Assembly: GCA_028709085.1 (NCBI GenBank)
Contig: JAQVXQ010000011.1
Span: 1-42,337, forward strand
Direction: 5' to 3'
Source of the DNA: Salinivirgaceae bacterium
GTDB lineage: Bacteria; Bacteroidota; Bacteroidia; Bacteroidales; Salinivirgaceae
Length of the DNA stretch: 42,337 nt
Below are positions 17,517-25,674 of this stretch, in pieces (the stretch's first letter is position 1; the number at the start of each line of letters is the position of its first letter). The notes beneath the pieces are model-generated. The model was not told the origin of the DNA and made no database searches. It saw only the letters and a program-made list of their open reading frames with translations. A program made the position numbers and the translations under genes.

Positions 17517-17524
17517 CAAAGGTA
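17517..17524 (-). promoter_or_regulatory. Possible -7 element for the S41 protease
   Basis: TACCTTTG on the minus strand matches TAnnTTTG exactly and lies just past the rnpA stop. No TTG at a suitable distance is seen. It would give the protease gene a leader of about 95 bases independent of rnpA. Confidence 0.35.
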
Positions 17525-17529
17525 TTGTT

Positions 17530-17925
17530 TCACATTTCTGTTTGCTGCACGATTTCAATTAAACGATTCAAAACTAATATTGTTTTTTTGTCAACCTTTT
17601 TAAAATCCTCAATCTCTTTGGATGTATAAATTAGCATGACATCAAGTTGTTTGGAACGACTTCTCAACTCATCGGTCAATATCAACTTATTGGTTCTCCA
17701 TGCTTCGCGCATTAAGCGTTTTATCCTGTTCCTATCCACGGCATGTTTGAAACGTCTTTTTGAAACGCTAACACATATTTTCAAGGGTTCGGTTGACTCA
17801 TCTTTATGAAATCGATATAAAACCCGAATTGGAAATATATAAAAAGAATCTGCCTCACGCATCAAAACTTCAATGGCTTTACGACTCTTTAACCGTTCGT
17901 GCTTATTCAACGTGTTGTTTTTCAT
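17530..17925 (-). CDS. rnpA: Ribonuclease P protein component
   Basis: This small basic protein (131 residues) binds the catalytic RNase P RNA and helps it cut the 5' leaders of pre-tRNAs. The conserved RNR box is present: CVSVSKRRFKHAVDRNRIKR and LMREAWR at residues 51-77. It starts 12 bases after the DUF4384 gene and is probably co-transcribed with it. The usual rpmH partner is absent here, and the RNA subunit gene is not in this window. Confidence 0.93.
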   Translation of the reverse strand: MKNNTLNKHERLKSRKAIEVLMREADSFYIFPIRVLYRFHKDESTEPLKICVSVSKRRFKHAVDRNRIKRLMREAWRTNKLILTDELRSRSKQLDVMLIYTSKEIEDFKKVDKKTILVLNRLIEIVQQTEM

Positions 17926-17937
17926 ACAGTTGCCCAG

Positions 17938-18750
17938 CTATCGAATCGTGAAAGTTTTGTATTGCACCACTCGTTGATCGGGGGATAAACCGTAAACCCA
18001 TGAAAATATTTTCTCAGATGTTGTTTCTTGATCCTCGCCAATATAATCTAAAAAATGAACCTTTTCTTTTGTAAATACAAATACAAGTCGATTAAACACA
18101 GGATCTTTCCCCTCTTTAAACAAATCATAATTTGCGCCATACGGAAATTTTATTTTACTTGTTGCTGGTATCATCCGAAACTCTTCGTATAACCCAGGAT
18201 AAACCAAAGATGCACAATTGTTGTCGATAGAAAGAATATGCAAATAGCAATCTTTGGTCGATAAGATGTTGAACGACAACATTTCACCATCCTCGTATAA
18301 ACTTTTTATTCCTTCAATTTGAACATTAAAAGTAGGATCTGGAGATTTGTCGTATATACTAATAATAGCATCCAGGGTAACTTGAATGCTAAAATAATGC
18401 TCATACGACTTTCGCTCTTCTTTAACTATGGTGTATTCTCGCACAGCACCTTGCATTTCAGTTTGAACATCAGAACTAAAGAATTCCGTGTAATTATTCT
18501 CCACCTCGCTTTTAAAGAGCATTTGATATGAACTTATACTTTCTGAAATCCCGGCTTTCCTTAATGCGTCAATTTTTGCTCTATTTATGGCATCTTGTCG
18601 AGCTTCTGCTTCACTAACTCTGCCAATAATTATGCCTTCTCCCGTTGCCCCTTTCACCTCTTTTTCAACTTGACTGTAAACAGGATTCCAAATTAAACTG
18701 GAAATTGAACAAAAGAATATCAAGTAAATGATCATTTTTTTTATAAACAT
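17938..18750 (-). CDS. Exported DUF4384 protein
   Basis: This 270-residue protein starts with a signal peptide (MFIKKMIIYLIFF to VYSQ). Residues about 28-120 resemble the N-terminal module of LPP20/FlgT-like lipoproteins (GRVSEAEARQDAINRAKIDALRKAG). Residues about 140-235 are a DUF4384 domain (SFNILSTKDCYLHILSIDN...LVYPG). DUF4384 proteins are envelope proteins of unknown function, sometimes linked to secretion or kinase modules. A longer reading from 18783 is possible, but the ATG at 18750 begins the signal peptide and is only a few bases downstream of a promoter-like box. It is divergent from the YfiR-like gene. Confidence 0.75.
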   Translation of the reverse strand: MFIKKMIIYLIFFCSISSLIWNPVYSQVEKEVKGATGEGIIIGRVSEAEARQDAINRAKIDALRKAGISESISSYQMLFKSEVENNYTEFFSSDVQTEMQGAVREYTIVKEERKSYEHYFSIQVTLDAIISIYDKSPDPTFNVQIEGIKSLYEDGEMLSFNILSTKDCYLHILSIDNNCASLVYPGLYEEFRMIPATSKIKFPYGANYDLFKEGKDPVFNRLVFVFTKEKVHFLDYIGEDQETTSEKIFSWVYGLSPDQRVVQYKTFTIR

Positions 18751-18772
18751 AACGATCTTATTTGGTTGAATA

Positions 18773-18780
18773 CAAAGATA
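18773..18780 (-). promoter_or_regulatory. Possible -7 element for DUF4384-rnpA
   Basis: TATCTTTG on the minus strand matches TAnnTTTG exactly, 23 bases before the ATG at 18750. Transcription would begin close to 18766, downstream of the alternative ATG at 18783, which supports the shorter start. Confidence 0.4.
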
Positions 18781-18989
18781 CAATATTCAATTTAAAATTC
18801 TAGTGAAGCGCATCAATCATAATAATACTAGTTGATTTATGTTCATTTTTTAATTTAATCGAGATTTTAAACAGTATTTCTATTATCTTTAACACATTAA
18901 TTTTCACAATGCGCAAAGTCCTTTTACTTTTATAAATACACCAATGACAAAATAATAGCGTAATATATTTTCAACGAGCAGATGCCATT

Positions 18990-19526
18990 ATGTTTCTTAT
19001 TGCCATATGTACATTTTTAACGATCACAATGTTGCCAGACAACAATAACCCGATAGACGAAACATCGCTTAAGGTGGCTTATATTGAACGATTTACGAGA
19101 TTTGTAGAATGGCCACAAGACTCAAGCAATGAGTTTATAATACAAATTATTGGAGATACAGAACTTTACGATGCAATGCAGGCGAAGTTTAAGACTCACT
19201 CCATCAAAAACAAGAAAACCTCCGTAATCAATTCTTCTGAAATAGATGAAAACAACCTTCCGCAATTATTAATAATTGGAAACATTAATAAAATAGAAAA
19301 TTATATTTTAAAAACAGCGAACAAGCCCATTTTAACGATTTCGAATGAAACGTCCATGTGTGAAAAGGGGGTTATGATCAACCTGTTTATACATGAAAAA
19401 AGGCTTCGTTTTGAGGTGAACGAACAGGCCCTTCGAAACTCAAAGTTGTATGTCAATTACCGATTAATGCAAATGGCAATGAGGATTATATACCCTGTAA
19501 ATAATCAAAATGCAACGAATAGGTAA
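18990..19526 (+). CDS. YfiR-like periplasmic protein (DUF4154)
   Basis: This 178-residue protein has a short hydrophobic N-terminus that probably directs it to the periplasm. It shows the YfiR/DUF4154 pattern: LKVAYIERFTRFVEWP near residue 28, a central QLLIIGN strand, ILTISNE, KGVMINLFIHEKRLRFEVNEQALRNS and a final LYVNYRLMQMA. In Pseudomonas YfiR is a periplasmic repressor that binds the sensor part of the cyclase YfiN. Here the next gene overlaps by 17 bases and encodes a sensor kinase with a periplasmic domain. By analogy this protein probably gates that kinase, which is an inference. Confidence 0.85.
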   Translation: MFLIAICTFLTITMLPDNNNPIDETSLKVAYIERFTRFVEWPQDSSNEFIIQIIGDTELYDAMQAKFKTHSIKNKKTSVINSSEIDENNLPQLLIIGNINKIENYILKTANKPILTISNETSMCEKGVMINLFIHEKRLRFEVNEQALRNSKLYVNYRLMQMAMRIIYPVNNQNATNR

Positions 19527-21378
19527 CATATCAATTAAAGGTAAAATTATATTACTCATCTTATCTGTAACCTACGGAACAATGATACTATGGTCAGTCT
19601 TTGTATTGTTTCAGCACTCTAACGAAACAAAAAAGACGTTTAATCAAAGTATGCAAATGAATGCTAAGATAATTGCAGATTATGTGGTTGGGCCCATATC
19701 ATTTAACGATACAATTGAGACAAAAAACATATTAAAGCGTATAAATTCAATTCCATCGATTATCGGGATAGCGGCTTATGGAACAAACAAACAATTAATT
19801 ACAAATTATATTCTTAACGAACATAAACCAAATATTACCTATTCGTATAATATCGAGAAAACTACAATAGAAGATCAGGCAAACATAAAATCGTTTGTTG
19901 GAGAAATCGTTTACGATAATATACATTATGGTACTATTATATTACATGCCAACACAACAGAAATTCAAGATCAAATTCAAAATTATGCTAAAACGCTTCT
20001 GTTTTTTATTTTCCTATTGGGGATTTTAGCCTATCTAGCGGCGCTTTACATGCAGAAAATTATTTCTAAACCGATTCAAGATCTCGCTTCAGTATCTCGC
20101 CAAATATCTGAAAACAATGACTTTTCATTGCGCGTTCATCGATCAACACAGGACGAAATTACGGAATTGTATAACGCATTTAACAACATGCTTGCACAAA
20201 TTGAATCGCGGGATCGAATTCGTACTGAATATGAAATTCAACTCACCAAAGCCAAAACAAAAGCAGAAGAAGCTGATAAATTAAAAACCTCCTTTCTTAC
20301 AAACATGTCGCACGAATTGAGAACTCCAATGAACGCAATTCTTGGGTTTTCATCCTTATTATTGGAAGAAGAAACTCCGTGTGGACAATACAAAAGTTTT
20401 ATAGAGATTATCAACGAAAGTGGAAACACTTTGTTAAATCTTGTAGACGATATCTTGGATATCTCAAAAATTGAAGCCGGCCAAATCGATATTAAAAAGG
20501 AAGATACAAACATACATCGGCTACTGGAGGAATTATTGCTTTCATTTAACGAGATTAAGCATCAAAAAAAAGCCGGGGAAATCGCTCTGTTTTTAGAAAA
20601 CAACAGAAATTGTAAAAACCTAATCTTAACTGATCCATATCGGTTACGTCAAATTTTGATGAACCTATTAGGGAATGCCCTAAAATTCACAGACGTTGGA
20701 AACATATCGTTTGGAATTGAATCAATTACAAAACAGAAGGTCACTTTTTACGTTACAGATACTGGAATTGGGATCTCGTCGGAACAGATTCCCCTTATTT
20801 TTGAGCGATTTCGCAAAATCGACAATGAGAAAAACCGACTCTTCAGAGGTGCCGGGCTTGGTTTAGCAATTACAAAAAAACTTGTTGAACTTTTAGATGG
20901 AGAGATATGGCTTGAATCTCAACTCGGTATCGGAAGCACATTTCGATTCTCAATACCTAATGTAATATCCGACTCTAAGGAAATAACAAATAATCTTGTA
21001 AAACGTTCTTTTGCTGATACAACCAAAAGACTAAACATACTTATTGCAGAAGATGAATCAAACAACTATAAATATTTATATCAATTATTATTCAAATATA
21101 ATGTAAACATTTCGTGGGCAAAAAACGGACAAGAGGCCATTAACCTTTGCAATATAAAGGACTTTGACGTTATTTTAATGGATATAAAAATGCCCATTGT
21201 TGATGGTTATAAAGCAACAAAAATAATTAAAGCTACTTTTCCGACAATAAAAATAATTGCCCAAACAGCCTATGCCGGTAAAACTGAACTCGAAAAAGTG
21301 CTTGAAGCAGGTTGTGACGATTACATCGTAAAACCAATTAACCCAAACAAATTAATATCAAAACTATTCTCAAACTAA
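19510..21378 (+). CDS. Hybrid histidine kinase with CHASE8-like sensor and receiver
   Basis: This 622-residue membrane sensor has helix 1 at about 11-33, then a periplasmic domain (about 34-157) resembling the CHASE8 sensor of YfiN (MNAKIIADYVVGPISFNDTI, SIIGIAAYG). Helix 2 spans about 158-180, followed by a HAMP domain (about 181-235), a HisKA domain with the phospho-acceptor His268 in MSHELRTPMNAILGF, and an ATPase domain with Asn389, DTGIGIS and GAGLGLAI. A receiver follows (about 510-622) with phospho-acceptor Asp558 in LMDIKMP, an acidic pair in IAEDES, and Lys in VKPIN. All catalytic residues are intact. No separate response regulator or DNA-binding output lies next to it. Confidence 0.93.
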   Translation: MQRIGNISIKGKIILLILSVTYGTMILWSVFVLFQHSNETKKTFNQSMQMNAKIIADYVVGPISFNDTIETKNILKRINSIPSIIGIAAYGTNKQLITNYILNEHKPNITYSYNIEKTTIEDQANIKSFVGEIVYDNIHYGTIILHANTTEIQDQIQNYAKTLLFFIFLLGILAYLAALYMQKIISKPIQDLASVSRQISENNDFSLRVHRSTQDEITELYNAFNNMLAQIESRDRIRTEYEIQLTKAKTKAEEADKLKTSFLTNMSHELRTPMNAILGFSSLLLEEETPCGQYKSFIEIINESGNTLLNLVDDILDISKIEAGQIDIKKEDTNIHRLLEELLLSFNEIKHQKKAGEIALFLENNRNCKNLILTDPYRLRQILMNLLGNALKFTDVGNISFGIESITKQKVTFYVTDTGIGISSEQIPLIFERFRKIDNEKNRLFRGAGLGLAITKKLVELLDGEIWLESQLGIGSTFRFSIPNVISDSKEITNNLVKRSFADTTKRLNILIAEDESNNYKYLYQLLFKYNVNISWAKNGQEAINLCNIKDFDVILMDIKMPIVDGYKATKIIKATFPTIKIIAQTAYAGKTELEKVLEAGCDDYIVKPINPNKLISKLFSN

Positions 21379-22208
21379 TGAAAACTATGAAAAATCTCGG
21401 ACTATTAATTATTCTAAATTTATTGTTTATTTCAATAACTTTTGGACAAGAAAGTCAAAAACGGAAAAAAGTCGAAATCGATACTAAGTTTGGAGTTATG
21501 GTTATTGAATTGTATAATGAAACCCCGAAACACAGGGATAACTTTCTAAAACTTGTTTCACAAAAGTACTACGATGGTGTGCTTTTTCATCGCGTAATTA
21601 ATAATTTTATGATTCAAGGCGGAGATCCAAACTCCAGAAATGCACAACCCAACGAACAACTGGGAAATGGAGGACCAAACTACACAATCGATGCTGAAAT
21701 TCTTCCCCAATTATTTCACAAAAAAGGAGCACTTGCCGCTGCTCGACAGGGTGACAATGTAAACCCACTTAAAAAAAGTTCAGGCAGTCAATTTTATATT
21801 GTGCATGGTCAGAAATATACAGAGGCACAAATGAATGCAACAATAAATCGGGCAAATCAAACTCAAATACAGGAGTTAACAAAGGAATATATTAGTAAAA
21901 ATCAGAAAATAGCTGATCAGCTGAAAGAATTTCAAGAGGCAAAATTATACGACTCTGTTAACTCAATAGTACAAAACATAATGAACATAGTTCAGAATTC
22001 ACCAGACTTTAAACCCAAAACATATCGTTCCGAGAAAATACAAGCCTACAGTACAATCGGAGGAACCCCACACTTAGATGAAGGATACACCGTTTTTGGG
22101 CAGGTTGTTAGTGGGTTGAGTATTATTGACTCAATAGCTGCCCAGCCAGTGGGGAAAAGCGATAGGCCTATTGAAAATCTTAAAATGAAAATAAAAATAG
22201 TCCCATAA
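21378..22208 (+). CDS. Periplasmic cyclophilin-type peptidyl-prolyl isomerase
   Basis: This 276-residue exported protein catalyses cis-trans isomerisation of proline bonds and would help proteins fold in the envelope. It has a signal peptide (to about residue 24, ITFGQ) and a cyclophilin domain with FHRVINNFMIQGGDPN, SGSQFYIVHGQKY and YTVFGQVVSGLSIID. An 80-residue mostly charged helical insertion (about 150-230) interrupts the fold, a frequent feature of Bacteroidota cyclophilins. The ATG at 21378 overlaps the kinase stop by one base (TAATG). A second ATG at 21387 is also possible. It is coupled to the YfiR-kinase pair. Its stop lies one base from the convergent delta' gene. Confidence 0.92.
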   Translation: MKTMKNLGLLIILNLLFISITFGQESQKRKKVEIDTKFGVMVIELYNETPKHRDNFLKLVSQKYYDGVLFHRVINNFMIQGGDPNSRNAQPNEQLGNGGPNYTIDAEILPQLFHKKGALAAARQGDNVNPLKKSSGSQFYIVHGQKYTEAQMNATINRANQTQIQELTKEYISKNQKIADQLKEFQEAKLYDSVNSIVQNIMNIVQNSPDFKPKTYRSEKIQAYSTIGGTPHLDEGYTVFGQVVSGLSIIDSIAAQPVGKSDRPIENLKMKIKIVP

Positions 22209-22209
22209 A

Positions 22210-23325
22210 CTAAACTGTAAGAACTTTTCGTAATTGTATCGCCACATCCATGAACACAATTCGTGCGTTTACATTACGTTCGATATGATTCAAGGCTTCG
22301 GTTAACATCTTTAAAAGTGTTTTAGCTTGAACGAGTGTCAGATTTATTTTAACACTTTTCTCAAGACTCTTAGAACCTATATTTTTAGAGTTTTTTTCTA
22401 TTGTACTTTGGATAATATTGTGCCGTACAGTGTGTAAAATATAATTGAGAAATTCTATTTGCGCCGTTTTATCTTTACCGAGAGTCGTATCAATAAATCT
22501 AAGAATATCAGAGGTTTGCTGTAATTTACAATATTCCAAAAAATAACTGAAATTTTGAACATTTTGATTCAATTCGTCCATTCTATCAATCAATTCCAAT
22601 GATCTGCCAAGATCCCCTTCCGAGAAAACCCCTAGATCATTCGCATTTTCTTCATTTAGCCCCTTTGCTAATTCAAGATATGCAACCAAATCCTCTGAAT
22701 CAATGGGAGGTATTGGAATAACTTGAGTCCTACTAATAATAGTTTGTAACAACTGTTCAGGAAAAACTGAAATTAAAATAAAAATAGTGGACGCTGGAGG
22801 CTCTTCTAATATTTTTAGAATCTTATTTGCAGCAGTATCATTCATTTTTTCAGCCATCCAGATAATCATTATTTTATGATCACTTTCAAAACTTTTTAAA
22901 CTCAACTTTCGATTGATAGTGTCGCTTTCATCTTTAAATATTCCACCTTGTTTATTTTCAGATGCAATATATTTAATCCAATCAACATAGGATCCATACG
23001 GTTTATTAAAAACAAATTTACGCCAATCAGAAATATAACTATCGGAAATGGGGTCCTTTCCCTTTTTATTAATCACAGGAAAAACAAAATGAAGATCCGG
23101 ATGTATTAATTTATCCATCTTTTTACATGAAGGGCATTTTCCGCAGGCATCATCATCATTTCTATTAGTACATAAAACATATCTCGATAAGGCTAAAGCG
23201 ATTGGTAATGAACCAAATCCCTCCTTTCCTGTAAACATTGTAGCGTGTCCCAATTTTCCGGTTCGAAACGCAGTTCTTATTCGTCTTTTTAGATCCCTAT
23301 GGCCTATAATCTCTTTAAAATACAT
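22210..23325 (-). CDS. DNA polymerase III subunit delta'
   Basis: This is the clamp-loader subunit of the replicative polymerase, with 371 residues from the ATG at 23325. It shows the AAA+ fold: IIGHRDLKRRIRTAFRTGKLGHATMF near the start, a four-Cys zinc module (C...CGKCPSC), KIMIIWMAEKMNDTAANKILKILEEPP and the ISRT sensor. The P-loop reads TGKEGFGSLPIA and lacks the GKS/T, as expected for the non-ATP-binding delta' subunit rather than DnaX. An in-frame ATG at 23349 exists, but AAGGAGGT (23340-23333) sits between it and 23325 with a 7-base gap, so 23325 is the real start. Confidence 0.88.
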   Translation of the reverse strand: MYFKEIIGHRDLKRRIRTAFRTGKLGHATMFTGKEGFGSLPIALALSRYVLCTNRNDDDACGKCPSCKKMDKLIHPDLHFVFPVINKKGKDPISDSYISDWRKFVFNKPYGSYVDWIKYIASENKQGGIFKDESDTINRKLSLKSFESDHKIMIIWMAEKMNDTAANKILKILEEPPASTIFILISVFPEQLLQTIISRTQVIPIPPIDSEDLVAYLELAKGLNEENANDLGVFSEGDLGRSLELIDRMDELNQNVQNFSYFLEYCKLQQTSDILRFIDTTLGKDKTAQIEFLNYILHTVRHNIIQSTIEKNSKNIGSKSLEKSVKINLTLVQAKTLLKMLTEALNHIERNVNARIVFMDVAIQLRKVLTV

Positions 23326-23332
23326 TAAAAAC

Positions 23333-23340
23333 ACCTCCTT
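23333..23340 (-). promoter_or_regulatory. Strong Shine-Dalgarno site deciding the delta' start
   Basis: AAGGAGGT on the minus strand lies 7 bases before the ATG at 23325. Such sites are rare in this window and in the phylum. Confidence 0.75.
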
Positions 23341-23354
23341 TAAGTTCAATACAA

Positions 23355-23362
23355 CAAAGTTA
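23355..23362 (-). promoter_or_regulatory. Possible -7 element for the delta' gene
   Basis: TAACTTTG on the minus strand matches TAnnTTTG. Transcription would begin close to 23348, within or past the alternative ATG at 23349, which again favours the start at 23325. Confidence 0.4.
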
Positions 23363-23520
23363 CATATTTCTATCGGATAAAAAGATTTTCAATTTTCAGA
23401 AATCAACTCAGGACAAATAAATGTCGAAATATTGGTTTTGAATTCGTGAAAAATATTTGTAAATTCGTTACAAATTAAAGAAATGATAATAATTTAAAAA
23501 CTGAACTAAAATAAATCAAT

Positions 23521-24711
23521 ATGTTCGCAATTGACTCATACAGCTTTAAAGAAAAACATGCATTAATCCGGGTTGACTTTAATGTCCCCTTTAATGCACA
23601 TGGAGAAATAACCGACGACACACGCATTAAAGCGGCTTTACCAACCATAAAGAAAATATTAAACGATGGTGGGTCAGTAACATTAATGTCACATTTAGGT
23701 CGTCCCGATGGAACACCGAATGCAAAATATTCACTTAAACCGATTGCTCAACATTTAGAAGTACTTTTAAATTTAAAAGTAAAATTCGTAGACGATTGCA
23801 TTGGAACAAAAGCATTAGAAGCTAAAACATCGTTAAACTTTGGAGAAGTATTACTCCTGGAAAATCTTCGTTTTTATAAAGAGGAAGAAAATGGAGAATT
23901 AATGTTTGCAAGAGATTTGGCTTCAGGTATGGATGTTTACATTAACGATGCATTTGGAACGGCTCATCGTGCTCATGCCAGTACAAGTATTATTGCAGAA
24001 TTATTCCCACAAAGTAAGTTTTTTGGATATCTTATGGAGAACGAATTAAAGGCAATGGATAGGGTTCTGCATCAGTCGCAATCACCTTCTGTTGCAATTA
24101 TAGGCGGTGCCAAGGTCAGCTCTAAAATAGAAATTATCGAAAATTTACTAAGCAGCGTAGAAACGATAATAATTGGTGGCGGAATGGCTTTTACGTTCAT
24201 TAAAGCCAAAGGAATAACAGTTGGCAAATCGCTTGTGGAAAATGATCATATAGAAACTGCACTAAAAATAATGAAGGTTGCAACTGATAAAGGGGTCGAA
24301 TTATTACTTCCTGTTGATAGTGTAAATGCATCAGAATTTAGTAACGATGCACAAATAAACACAACTCCCATTGATAAAATTCCTGACAATATGATGGGAT
24401 TGGATATTGGTCCTAAAACAATAGAACTTTTTGACACAATAATTCGCAGTTCAAAAACAATTTTATGGAATGGACCCATGGGTGTATTTGAAATGAGTAA
24501 TTTTAGTAAAGGAACTTTGGAGATTGCTCAAAGCATTGCAAAAGCAACCGCTTCAGGATCTTTCAGCTTAGTTGGTGGTGGAGATAGTGTAGCAGCCATA
24601 AATAAATTCAACTTGAGCAGCAAAATAAGCTACGTATCTACAGGCGGTGGTGCGATGTTAGAATACATGGAGGGCAAAGAGTTACCAGGAGTAACGGCGA
24701 TTAGAAAATAA
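23521..24711 (+). CDS. pgk: Phosphoglycerate kinase
   Basis: Pgk moves phosphate between 1,3-bisphosphoglycerate and ADP, giving ATP in glycolysis. The 396-residue protein matches the family length and shows ALIRVDFNVPF (residues 14-24), TLMSHLGRPDG, LLENLRFYKEEE, INDAFGTAHRAHAS, IIGGAKVSSKI, ILWNGPMGVFE and the nucleotide-binding GGGDSVAAI. It is a single-gene unit between two convergent or divergent neighbours. Its stop codon lies inside the left arm of the following terminator. Confidence 0.97.
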   Translation: MFAIDSYSFKEKHALIRVDFNVPFNAHGEITDDTRIKAALPTIKKILNDGGSVTLMSHLGRPDGTPNAKYSLKPIAQHLEVLLNLKVKFVDDCIGTKALEAKTSLNFGEVLLLENLRFYKEEENGELMFARDLASGMDVYINDAFGTAHRAHASTSIIAELFPQSKFFGYLMENELKAMDRVLHQSQSPSVAIIGGAKVSSKIEIIENLLSSVETIIIGGGMAFTFIKAKGITVGKSLVENDHIETALKIMKVATDKGVELLLPVDSVNASEFSNDAQINTTPIDKIPDNMMGLDIGPKTIELFDTIIRSSKTILWNGPMGVFEMSNFSKGTLEIAQSIAKATASGSFSLVGGGDSVAAINKFNLSSKISYVSTGGGAMLEYMEGKELPGVTAIRK

Positions 24712-24753
24712 ATAAATAAGCCGGATTGATAACACAATCCGGCTTATTTATTT
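24710..24753. terminator. Bidirectional terminator between pgk and gldN
   Basis: A perfect 19-base stem (24710-24728 with 24735-24753) has a 6-base loop (ataaca) and a GCCGGATTG core, with A/T-rich flanks on both sides. It serves the convergent pgk and gldN genes and overlaps the pgk stop. Confidence 0.88.
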
Positions 24754-24769
24754 AATAAACTTTATGAAA

Positions 24770-25663
24770 TTAATATGACCAAAGGTCTTGCTCCAAATCA
24801 AATATTTTATTTTTGATAATTTCTGCTTCCCATAATCCATATATTCCAAGCTCATAGTCAAAAATTGTTCTATCATTATAAACGTTGGACTCTTGAACTA
24901 TATAGCTGCTAAAAAATCTTTTAAAAAAGATATCATCAAAAGTTCGCCTTTCAGCGTCATTATTTGAATTGAAAATTGAATACTTAGCTAAAATAGGTCG
25001 TAATTCTGGAAAATAAACCCAAAAAGGACGTGTAAACTGAACCTGAGCATTAGCACCAGTGGTAGTTCCTTGAACGGCAGCACGAATTGCACAAAGTCCA
25101 AGTATTCGAACTTCAATTCTAGAACGCTCTTTATTAAAGAACCAATCTTCTTTCACCATCCATTGAATTACTTCCTCGGGAGCAATTGCTGAATAAGAGT
25201 TTGGATTAGTAGGATCTACTCCAAATTTCATTTCAATATCAGAGATTGTCAAGACCTTTTTGAAAAATTCATCTTCATATAGTTGAAGTATTGGGATCTT
25301 AGTTGAACTAGGATCAAGTCGAGCTGTAAGTGGATCAGATCCCGGTATGCGATCCGTTTGTTCATCTAACAAACCTTGCTGAGCACGCAAAATCAATGAA
25401 ATCAAACTCATTCGATCCATAATTGGCTCTACAGGAAAATAGAGCGGGTGATTCATTTTTTCACGCATATCTACTACTCGCCAAATACGCTTTTTCCACA
25501 TTACATCGGATTCGTGTAAATAATAGTATGGGATAGGTTTCCGAGCAGGTACATGTTCTTCATCATAAACACCAACTCTGTTGAATGTTTGTCCTTTCAC
25601 CATCGTTGAGGTGCCAAATAAACATCCAACAATTAAGACTAAAAATAGAGCATACCTTTTCAT
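24770..25663 (-). CDS. gldN: T9SS periplasmic protein GldN (PorN)
   Basis: GldN forms with the lipoprotein GldK the ring of the type IX secretion system beneath the outer membrane. The 297-residue protein has a signal peptide (MKRYALFLVLIVG to VKGQ) and the GldN family core: PYYYLHESDVMWKKRIWRV, DMREKMNHPLYFP, IAPEEVIQWMVKEDWFF and VQFTRPFWVYFPELRP. It is the last gene of porP-gldKLMN and starts 11 bases after gldM. Confidence 0.95.
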   Translation of the reverse strand: MKRYALFLVLIVGCLFGTSTMVKGQTFNRVGVYDEEHVPARKPIPYYYLHESDVMWKKRIWRVVDMREKMNHPLYFPVEPIMDRMSLISLILRAQQGLLDEQTDRIPGSDPLTARLDPSSTKIPILQLYEDEFFKKVLTISDIEMKFGVDPTNPNSYSAIAPEEVIQWMVKEDWFFNKERSRIEVRILGLCAIRAAVQGTTTGANAQVQFTRPFWVYFPELRPILAKYSIFNSNNDAERRTFDDIFFKRFFSSYIVQESNVYNDRTIFDYELGIYGLWEAEIIKNKIFDLEQDLWSY

Positions 25664-25674
25664 ATTGTCAGATT

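Noticed and set aside
23432-23459. Promoter of pgk
   Set aside because: AATATTTG deviates from TAnnTTTG in its first base, and no TTG lies at the right spacing.
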